64,000 nucleotides of DNA from Betaproteobacteria bacterium (GTDB taxonomy: Bacteria; Pseudomonadota; Gammaproteobacteria; Burkholderiales; Casimicrobiaceae). The stretch lies in contig JACPUX010000072.1 of NCBI GenBank assembly GCA_016192065.1, positions 248,001 through 312,000 on the forward strand. The letters run 5' to 3'. Positions 57,888 to 64,000 of this stretch are shown one piece after another. Within the stretch, counting starts at the first letter, position 1; each line of letters begins with the position of its first letter. A program made the translations under genes and the position numbers. A model generated the notes under the pieces. The model was given only the letters and a program-made list of their open reading frames with translations, was not told where the DNA came from and did not search any database.

Positions 57888-59318
57888 TTATCCGGCATGC
57901 GCAGCAATGAAGTTCTTGACCACGACGGCGTCGGCATCGATCAGCTCGCAGCGCTGCGGCAAGGTCTCCAGGTTTTCGAAACCCGCTGGGCGCGGCGGCT
58001 CGGCCCCGAGAGCTTCGCGCAGGGTCTGGGCGAATTTGGCCGGCTGCGCGGTTTCCAGGCAGACCATGGGCACGCCGGGTTCGCGATGTTCGAGCGCCAC
58101 TTTGAGGCCGTCGGCGGTGTGGGTGTCGATCCACACGCCATAGCGCTCACGCGCGAGGCGTATGGTCGCTAGGCGGTCGGCATGGCTGCTGCTGCCGGTC
58201 TGGAAACCGAACTCGGGCAGGCGCGCAAACTCCGCCGTGCCCGACAGATCGAAGGCGCCGCCGGCATCGACCTTGGCCCACAACTCGCGCACCCGGGCGC
58301 CATCCCGACCCAGAAGATCGAAAACGAAGCGCTCGAAATTCGAGGCTTTGGAGATATCCATGGACGGGCTGGAGGTGACCCGCGTTTCCGCCGCCGCGCG
58401 AGGTCGATAGCACCCGGTGCGGAAGAACTCGGCGAGCACGTCGTTTTCGTTGGTGGCCAACACCAGATGGCGAATGGGCAAGCCCATCATGCGGGCGATA
58501 TGCCCGGCGCAGATGTTGCCGAAATTTCCCGAAGGCACGGCAAAGGAAACGGGCGCGCCGGTTTCGCGCGTCGCCGCGAGGTAGCCTTTGAAGTAATACA
58601 CCACCTGCGCCGCCACCCGTGCCCAATTGATCGAGTTCACGGCGCCAATTCGGTAGCGGGCCTTGAAGGCGGCGTCGTTGGACACGGCTTTGACGATGTC
58701 CTGGCAGTCGTCGAACATGCCGCGCACTGCCAGGTTGAAGATGTTCTGGTCCTGTAGCGAATACATTTGCGCGCGCTGAAAGGCGCTCATCCGGCCGTGG
58801 GGCGAGAGCATGAACACCCTTAGCCCGCGTTTGCCCCGCATGGCGTATTCCGCCGCCGAACCCGTGTCGCCGGACGTGGCGCCGAGGATGTTGAGTTCTT
58901 CCTTGCGCTGCACTAGCACATATTCGAAGAGCTGGCCCAGAAGCTGCATGGCCATGTCTTTGAAGGCCAGCGTAGGGCCGTTGGAGAGTTCCAGGAGGGC
59001 GAGTTCCGGTGCCAGTGGCGTGAGCGGCGTGATCTCGCGAGCATCCGCGCCCGGCCGGCAATGGCGATAGACCTCGGGCGTGTAAGTTCGGCGACATAGC
59101 CGCAACAACTCCGCTTCAGCGATGTCGTCGATGAACTTGCCGAGCACCGCCGCCGCGAGATCGGCGTACGGCAGGCCCCGCCAGCTCTCCAGCTCGGCCA
59201 GCGCAACCTGCGGGTAGTTTTCCGGCAGGTAGAGCCCGCCATCGGGCGCCAGACCACCCAGCAGAATGTCGCAAAAGCGCTCCGCGGGCGCCTGCCCGCG
59301 GGTGGAGAGGTAATTCAT
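57888..59318 (-). CDS. thrC: threonine synthase
   Basis: 476 residues, the long (type I) form. N-terminal YLSTRGQAPAERFCDILLGGLAPDGGLYLPE; the PLP lysine is in GPTLAFKDMAMQ; the PLP phosphate loop is ATSGDTGSAA. Converts O-phosphohomoserine to threonine. Its ATG overlaps the hom stop (TGATG), showing coupled translation. A homoserine kinase gene is not in the window. Confidence 0.98.
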   Translation of the reverse strand: MNYLSTRGQAPAERFCDILLGGLAPDGGLYLPENYPQVALAELESWRGLPYADLAAAVLGKFIDDIAEAELLRLCRRTYTPEVYRHCRPGADAREITPLTPLAPELALLELSNGPTLAFKDMAMQLLGQLFEYVLVQRKEELNILGATSGDTGSAAEYAMRGKRGLRVFMLSPHGRMSAFQRAQMYSLQDQNIFNLAVRGMFDDCQDIVKAVSNDAAFKARYRIGAVNSINWARVAAQVVYYFKGYLAATRETGAPVSFAVPSGNFGNICAGHIARMMGLPIRHLVLATNENDVLAEFFRTGCYRPRAAAETRVTSSPSMDISKASNFERFVFDLLGRDGARVRELWAKVDAGGAFDLSGTAEFARLPEFGFQTGSSSHADRLATIRLARERYGVWIDTHTADGLKVALEHREPGVPMVCLETAQPAKFAQTLREALGAEPPRPAGFENLETLPQRCELIDADAVVVKNFIAAHAG

Positions 59319-60634
59319 CAGTTGAGCTCTTCCAGCCGCAGCCTGACCACCTTGCCTTTGACCACCGGCAGTGCCTCGACGCGGGCGATGGCGGCATTGG
59401 CATTTTTCTCGCGGGTGCGATGGGTGAGCATGATGATGTCGGTCTGCTCCTCGCCTTCGCCGGGTTCGCGCTGAATCATGGCATCGATGGAAATCTGCTG
59501 ATCGGCGAGGATGCGGGTGATGTCCGCCAGCACCCCGGGACGATCTTCGACCCGCATACGGAAGTAGTACGAGGTTTCCACCTCGCCCATCCCCAGGATC
59601 GGCGTCGCTCTGAGCGCACTGGGCTGGAAGGCCAGATGCGGCACGCGGTTCTCGGGGTCGGCGGTGTGCATGCGCGTGACATCGACCAAGTCGGCGATCA
59701 CCGCGCTGGCCGTGGGTTCGGCACCAGCGCCTTTGCCGTAATAAAGCGTCGCACCCACCGCGTCGCCCTTCACCAGCACCGCGTTCATCGCGCCTTCGAC
59801 GTTGGCGATCAAGCGCTTAGCGGGAATCAGCGTGGGATGCACGCGCAGCTCCACGCCTTCGGGCTGCTGTTTGGTGATGCCCAAAAGCTTGATGCGGTAG
59901 CCCAATTGTTCGGCGTACTTGATGTCTTCGGCTTGCAGCTTGCTGATGCCTTCGACGTGCGCTTTGTCGAATTGCATGGGAATGCCGAAAGCGATCGCCG
60001 ACATGATGGTGAGCTTGTGCGCCGCGTCCACGCCTTCGATGTCGAAGGTCGGGTCGGCTTCCGCGTAGCCAAGGCGCTGCGCTTCTCTGAGCACGCTCTC
60101 GAAGGAAAGTCCCTTGTCGCGCATTTCCGAAAGGATGAAATTGGTGGTGCCATTGATGATGCCGGCAATCCATTCGATGCGATTGGCGGTGAGACCTTCG
60201 CGCAAGGCCTTGATGATCGGAATGCCGCCCGCCACGGCGGCCTCGAAAGCTACCATCACGCCGCGCTTTTGCGCTGCGGCGAAAATTTCATTGCCGTGGG
60301 TAGCCAGAAGCGCCTTGTTGGCCGTGACCACGTGCTTACCCGCGGCGATGGCCTTGAGTACCAGTTCCTTGGCGATGCCATAGCCGCCAATGAGCTCGAT
60401 GACGATGTCGATTTCCGGGTTGGCGATGACCGCCTGAGCGTCATCGGTAAGCGTCACCCCGGAGGCGTCACCCACCACGCCGCGAGCGCGCGCCAGGTCT
60501 TTGTCGGCCACCATGGTGATCTGTATGGGCCGCCCGGCGCGGCGCATGATTTCTTCCTGGTTGCGGCGCAAGACACTGAAGGTGCCGCCGCCCACGGTGC
60601 CGATGCCCAAAAGGCCGACCTGTATGGGTTTCAT
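59318..60634 (-). CDS. hom: homoserine dehydrogenase
   Basis: 438 residues. NAD(P)-binding GLLGIGTVGGGTF, the catalytic domain with GTTNFILSEM and EADPTFDIEGVDAAHK, and a C-terminal ACT domain (YYFRMRVEDRPGVLADIT) that would allow feedback by threonine. Reduces aspartate semialdehyde to homoserine. The ATG at 60634 overlaps the stop of the GNAT gene (TGATG), and the stop overlaps thrC. Confidence 0.98.
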   Translation of the reverse strand: MKPIQVGLLGIGTVGGGTFSVLRRNQEEIMRRAGRPIQITMVADKDLARARGVVGDASGVTLTDDAQAVIANPEIDIVIELIGGYGIAKELVLKAIAAGKHVVTANKALLATHGNEIFAAAQKRGVMVAFEAAVAGGIPIIKALREGLTANRIEWIAGIINGTTNFILSEMRDKGLSFESVLREAQRLGYAEADPTFDIEGVDAAHKLTIMSAIAFGIPMQFDKAHVEGISKLQAEDIKYAEQLGYRIKLLGITKQQPEGVELRVHPTLIPAKRLIANVEGAMNAVLVKGDAVGATLYYGKGAGAEPTASAVIADLVDVTRMHTADPENRVPHLAFQPSALRATPILGMGEVETSYYFRMRVEDRPGVLADITRILADQQISIDAMIQREPGEGEEQTDIIMLTHRTREKNANAAIARVEALPVVKGKVVRLRLEELN

Positions 60635-61071
60635 CACAAAGCTTTCCTGAAGTTGAACGAGGGAATGACGAAGCCCTCGCGAAAGTAAAACTTGTGCGCG
60701 TGAGTGCGCTGCGTGCCGGAGTCGAGCACCAGGTTGTCGCAGCCGCAGGCGCGAGCCCGAGCCGCGAGGTGCTCGATCAGCGCGTGGCCCACACCCGAGG
60801 AGCGGCGCCCTTCGGTGGTGACCAAATCATCGACATAACACTTCTTGCCGCTGAAGGTATCGGCATAAACGCGGTAGAGCCCCACCCCGAGCACTGCCTC
60901 GCCATCGACCGCCACGCACAACCGCCCACCGTCACGAAAGATTGCACCCATGGCTGCCACATAGGGCGAGGGGATCTTCGGCCGCAGTTCGCGGTGTACC
61001 GTTTCCGCGCGAGCGAGCCATAGCGGTTCAGCGACCTCGCCTGCGGCATCATTGATTTCGAGGATTTGCAT
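60634..61071 (-). CDS. GNAT family N-acetyltransferase
   Basis: 145 residues. The acetyl-CoA-binding region reads DDLVTTEGRRSSGVGHALIEHLAARARACG, with the Q/RxxGxG/A-type loop, and the end LDSGTQRTHAHKFYFREGF is typical of small-molecule or protein GNATs. The substrate is not evident. The ATG at 61071 starts MQILEIND; an upstream GTG would read into the duplicated alaC tail and is rejected. It is inserted between alaC and hom, which are adjacent in many betaproteobacteria. Confidence 0.85.
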   Translation of the reverse strand: MQILEINDAAGEVAEPLWLARAETVHRELRPKIPSPYVAAMGAIFRDGGRLCVAVDGEAVLGVGLYRVYADTFSGKKCYVDDLVTTEGRRSSGVGHALIEHLAARARACGCDNLVLDSGTQRTHAHKFYFREGFVIPSFNFRKAL

Positions 61072-61090
61072 CGCTAGGGGCTCAGCGCAG

Positions 61091-61295
61091 CAGACCGTCC
61101 TCGCGGAACATCGGTTTGATGCCACGAATCGCCTGGCGGGAGCGCGGCGTTTTGGCTCCGGCCGGCGCTATGCGCCTTAACGTTCGCTGCGCTCACGTTA
61201 GCCTGCGCCGAAACAAAGAGCGCTCCTTGGGCTCTCATAACAAGCCGTCGTCCCGGAACATCTGTTTGATGCCACGAATCGCCTGGCGGGAGCGC
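61091..61295. repeat. 150-bp duplication of the alaC 3' end with a REP-like hairpin
   Basis: 61091-61145 and 61241-61295 are about 50 of 55 bases identical and offset by exactly 150 bp. The second is the true 3' end of alaC; the first, beyond its stop, would code [19 protein letters not shown] in the same direction. The 95 bases between hold inverted repeats GGCGC/GCGCC and TAACGT/ACGTTA around 61164-61209. Confidence 0.9.
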
Positions 61296-62419
61296 TCTTC
61301 GTTTTCAATCAACGCGAGGCGGACGTGGTCGTCGCCGTAATCGCCGAAGCCGATTCCCGGGCTGACAGCGACTTTGGCTTGGGCGAGGACTTTTTTGGAG
61401 AATTCGAGCGAGCCGAGCTTGGCATAGGGTTCGGGGATCTTGGCCCAGATGTACATCGAGGCCCTGGGGTTCTCCACCATCCAGCCGGCTTCGTGCAGGC
61501 CCTTGACCATGACATCCCGCCGCCTCTGGTACTTGGCTCGAATCTCCTCGACGCAATCCTGAGGACCTTCCAGCGCGGCGATGGACGCCACTTGCAAGGG
61601 CGTGAAGGTGCCGTAGTCGTGATAGCTCTTAATCCGCGCCAGGGCGTTTACCAGTTCCTTGTTGCCCACCATGAAGCCGATGCGCCACCCCGCCATGTTG
61701 TAGCTCTTGGACATGGTGAAGAATTCCACCGCCACATCGCGCGCACCCGGCACCTGCATGATCGAGGGCGCCTTCCAGCCGTCGAAGGTGATGTCGGCAT
61801 AGGCCAGATCGTGCACCACCAGGATGTTGTGTTCGCGCGCCAGGGCAACCACGCGCTCGTGGAACTCCAGCTCGACACACTGCGCCGTCGGATTGCTTGG
61901 AAAACCCAGGATCATCATCTTGGGCTTGGGAAAGGACTCGCGGATGGCGCGTTGCAATTCCTCGAAGAAATCTACGCCTGGCGTCATGCGCACCGACCGG
62001 ATGTCGGCTCCAGCGATGATCGCGCCGTAAATGTGAATGGGATATGAGGGGTTGGGCACGAGCACGGTGTCGCCGCGATCGAGCGTGGCGAGCATGAGGT
62101 GCGCCAGGCCCTCTTTGGACCCGATGGTGACGATGGCTTCGGTATCGGGATCGAATTCGGCGCCATAGCGGCGCTGATACCATTGACAAATCGCCCGGCG
62201 CAGGCGCGGAATGCCCTTGGACACCGAATAACCATGGGTGTCGCCACGCTGCGCCGCCTCCACCAGCTTGTCGACGATATGCTTGGGCGTAGGGCCGTCG
62301 GGGTTGCCCATGCTCAAATCAATGATGTCCTCGCCCCGGCGCCGCGCCGCCATCCTGAGCTCCGCGGTAATGTTGAACACATACGGCGGGAGACGTTTGA
62401 TACGAGCAAATTCGGCCAT
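61235..62419 (-). CDS. alaC: alanine transaminase (AlaC-like class I aminotransferase)
   Basis: 394 residues. Class I/II PLP enzyme with [28 protein letters not shown], and the Schiff-base Lys in [15 protein letters not shown]. Sequence and neighbours (hom, thrC) match the glutamate-pyruvate aminotransferase AlaC of proteobacteria. The ATG at 62419 gives [15 protein letters not shown]. Its C-terminus, ending MFRDDGLL, has been re-created by a 150-bp duplication just downstream. Confidence 0.95.
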   Translation of the reverse strand: MAEFARIKRLPPYVFNITAELRMAARRRGEDIIDLSMGNPDGPTPKHIVDKLVEAAQRGDTHGYSVSKGIPRLRRAICQWYQRRYGAEFDPDTEAIVTIGSKEGLAHLMLATLDRGDTVLVPNPSYPIHIYGAIIAGADIRSVRMTPGVDFFEELQRAIRESFPKPKMMILGFPSNPTAQCVELEFHERVVALAREHNILVVHDLAYADITFDGWKAPSIMQVPGARDVAVEFFTMSKSYNMAGWRIGFMVGNKELVNALARIKSYHDYGTFTPLQVASIAALEGPQDCVEEIRAKYQRRRDVMVKGLHEAGWMVENPRASMYIWAKIPEPYAKLGSLEFSKKVLAQAKVAVSPGIGFGDYGDDHVRLALIENEERSRQAIRGIKQMFRDDGLL

Positions 62420-62452
62420 GGCGGGAACTTCTGGGGAAATCGAGGGAAAGGG

Positions 62453-62458
62453 TATAAT
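62453..62458 (+). promoter_or_regulatory. -10 element (TATAAT)
   Basis: Perfect TATAAT 86 bases before the Mth938-like gene; the -35 position reads TCTGGG, so the promoter is weak or needs an activator. Confidence 0.55.
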
Positions 62459-62543
62459 CCTAACCAAACCGGCCATTTACCGCAATGCACAAAAGGCTTT
62501 TTTCACGTCCCTTTGCGGCCTGCTTGACGTTCCGGCGCAGCCT

Positions 62544-62915
62544 ATGAAGCTCCATCGCAGCACCTTTTCCGGCAACCTCATTCGTGCCTATGGCGCCGAC
62601 CATGTGCTGGTCAACGAGCGGCGCTTCACCACCAGTCTCGTCCTCGCTCCCGATGAGGTGCTTGAACACTGGGGCCGGGGCGGCTTCGAAGGACTTGCCG
62701 AAACTGATTTCGCGGCGATCCTGGTGTTCGAACCAGAGTTGGTCGTTTTCGGCACCGGCCAGCACCAGCGCTTCCCCTCACCCGCCCTCTTGCGCCCTCT
62801 GATTGAAGCGCGCATCGGCTGCGAAGTCATGGACACCGGCGCCGCCTGCCGCACCTACAACATCCTCGCCGCGGAAGGGCGCAGGGTGGCGGCAGCGCTG
62901 TTGTTGGAAGGGTGA
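62544..62915 (+). CDS. Mth938-like domain (DUF498) protein
   Basis: 123 residues: FSGNLIRAYGADHVLVNERRF at the start, the central strand-turn ILVFEPELVVFGTGQHQRFPSPAL, and CEVMDTGAACRTYNILAAEGRRVAAALL at the end. This is the Mth938/NDUFAF3 family, a small fold linked in mitochondria to complex I assembly and of unknown role in bacteria. It is divergent from alaC. The frame is open further upstream through the alaC promoter but the conserved part starts at this ATG. Confidence 0.92.
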   Translation: MKLHRSTFSGNLIRAYGADHVLVNERRFTTSLVLAPDEVLEHWGRGGFEGLAETDFAAILVFEPELVVFGTGQHQRFPSPALLRPLIEARIGCEVMDTGAACRTYNILAAEGRRVAAALLLEG

Positions 62916-63052
62916 GCGCGGCGCAAACCACGGCCATGTGAAATGCCGACCAACCCACGTCACACCGGGGCAAGTCGGCGTTCAGTACGTCGGGGCATCC
63001 TCGATTCCGGCCTTCGCCGCGATGACGGATCTCGATCCGACCAGCGTCTTCC

Positions 63053-63892
63053 CTACTCCCCCATCTGCAGCAACATCCCGTGTTCGCGCGCGTAGCGCAA
63101 GGCGGCGAAGTAGGCAAGGCAGCCGAGAAGGAGATAGACGGCGTTGATCGCCAGCGCGGTCCAGAAGAGTTCGAATTCGAAGCGTCCGTGGATGAGCACG
63201 GCGCGCATGCCTTCGAAGACATAGCTCGCCGGTACACCGGCGGCCATGGTTTGCAACCAGTCCGGCAGCACGCCGATGGGGTAGTACACGCCCGAGACCG
63301 GCGCCAGCAGAAAGATCGCCGCCCAGGCGAGTTCCTCCGCGCCCAGCCCCCAGCGCAGTACCATGCCGGAGACCATGAGGCCAATGGCCCAACCGGTGAT
63401 CAGCAAATTGACAAAGAATGCCAGCAGCGGAAAACCCAGCTTAAACAGCGAATATTCGAACAGTAGCCAAGCAAACAAGGTCGCGCCACCGACGCCGATC
63501 AAGGTGCGGATGACGCTCATCGTCAATTGCCCGGCAATCAGCTCCCAGGGCCGCAAGGGACTCACGAACAGATTGCCCAGGTTGCGCGCGTAGAGTTCTT
63601 CGAAGAAGGTCAGCGACACCCCGAGCTGGCCACGAAACAGCACATCCCACAAGAGCACGGCGCCGATGAAGAATCCGGGCGCGTCGCGCAAGAAGTCGTT
63701 GGTGGGGGCCAGATACTGCGTGACAAAAGCCCACAGGACCATGGTCACGGTCGGGTAATAGGTCATTGACACCAGGCGTGGCCAAGACTTCGACAGCAAG
63801 TAGGTGTGGCGCAGCACTAAGGCGTGGATGCGCCGCAAGGACATGCGCCAGGCGGGCGTCACGGCCCCGGCGCGAATCAGCGTGCGCTTCAT
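63053..63892 (-). CDS. ABC-2 type transporter permease
   Basis: 279 residues with six membrane spans; sequence EELYARNLGNLFVSPLRPWELIAGQL and the later FLLAPVSGVYYPIGVLPDWLQ are typical of ABC-2 exporters (NodJ/DrrB-like). It works with the ATPase whose 3' end overlaps its start by ATGA. Substrate unknown: drugs, polysaccharide and lipids are all possible. Confidence 0.93.
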   Translation of the reverse strand: MKRTLIRAGAVTPAWRMSLRRIHALVLRHTYLLSKSWPRLVSMTYYPTVTMVLWAFVTQYLAPTNDFLRDAPGFFIGAVLLWDVLFRGQLGVSLTFFEELYARNLGNLFVSPLRPWELIAGQLTMSVIRTLIGVGGATLFAWLLFEYSLFKLGFPLLAFFVNLLITGWAIGLMVSGMVLRWGLGAEELAWAAIFLLAPVSGVYYPIGVLPDWLQTMAAGVPASYVFEGMRAVLIHGRFEFELFWTALAINAVYLLLGCLAYFAALRYAREHGMLLQMGE

Positions 63893-64000
63893 GCCTGCAC
63901 TCCGCGATCCTCGCGCCGCGCGATATCGAGAAACACTGCCTCCATGTTGTCGTGGCCGTAACGTTCCGCGAGCGCTTCCGGCGAACCCTGGTCAACCACC
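63889..64000 (-). CDS. ABC transporter ATP-binding protein, C-terminal end (cut by window)
   Basis: The last 36 codons are visible: VVDQGSPEALAERYG, then MEAVFLDIARR, as at the end of ABC-2 exporter ATPases. The catalytic motifs lie outside. Its stop overlaps the permease ATG (ATGA), so the two genes are one transporter operon. Confidence 0.85.
   Translation of the reverse strand, partial: VVDQGSPEALAERYGHDNMEAVFLDIARREDRGVQA

Overview
This is a GC-rich chromosomal window of a Gram-negative proteobacterium, most likely a betaproteobacterium. The evidence is the gene order exbB-exbD-lpxK-Trm112-kdsB-adk and alaC-hom-thrC, lipid A and Kdo genes, a complete cbb3 oxidase locus, and a proton-pumping pyrophosphatase next to a PPi-type phosphofructokinase. 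The taxonomic call is inference from gene content. I see no phage, plasmid, transposase or CRISPR module; this is mainly core chromosome peppered with short GC-rich repeats.

Layout. 1-8.9 kb: the 3' part of an FNR-type regulator faces the cbb3 oxidase locus (ccoI-ccoS, then ccoN-O-Q-P-G-H and a small membrane protein). A consensus FNR box stands before ccoN and a near-consensus box before ccoI. 9.1-16.9 kb: a nitronate monooxygenase-like flavoprotein with a Cys-rich tail, an SDR, the stress trio prkA-yeaH-spoVR, and a hemerythrin-like protein. 17-26 kb: MarC, a stand-alone RlmK-type 23S rRNA methyltransferase, a peptide-type solute-binding protein, gamma-glutamyltransferase, a class V aminotransferase, and an OprC/NosA-type copper receptor. 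26.2-33.7 kb (minus strand): exbB-exbD, lpxK, a Trm112-like protein, kdsB, adk, pfp, hppA. 33.8-37.2 kb: a Pit phosphate transporter with its PhoU-like partner, pdxH, fbp.

37.6-47.7 kb (plus strand): an indolepyruvate/phenylpyruvate decarboxylase-like enzyme behind an AT-rich leader, Dps, an orphan PAS histidine kinase, an S9 peptidase and an esterase. 47.8 kb: initiator tRNA-fMet. 48-57.9 kb (minus strand): two CaiB/BaiF CoA transferases flanking a giant alpha-2-macroglobulin, then a membrane-anchored C13 peptidase. 57.9-64 kb: thrC, hom, a GNAT protein, alaC, a Mth938-like protein, and an ABC-2 exporter cut by the window end.

Themes. Microaerobic respiration appears to be under FNR control. 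Pyrophosphate may link HppA, Pfp and Adk, with Fbp and Pit close by. Copper uptake (OprC-like) and a CcoI copper ATPase could both serve the copper-containing cbb3 oxidase. The most unusual structural feature is a family of GC-rich hairpin repeats that has become the coding sequence for the N-termini of two unrelated proteins (CcoI and RlmK). Other arrays sit between genes, and a separate 150-bp duplication repeats the last codons of alaC. No wholly new multi-gene system can be demonstrated from the sequence alone. The best candidates for follow-up are the CaiB-macroglobulin-CaiB block with its neighbouring C13 peptidase, the Cys-tailed flavoprotein, and the exonised repeats.
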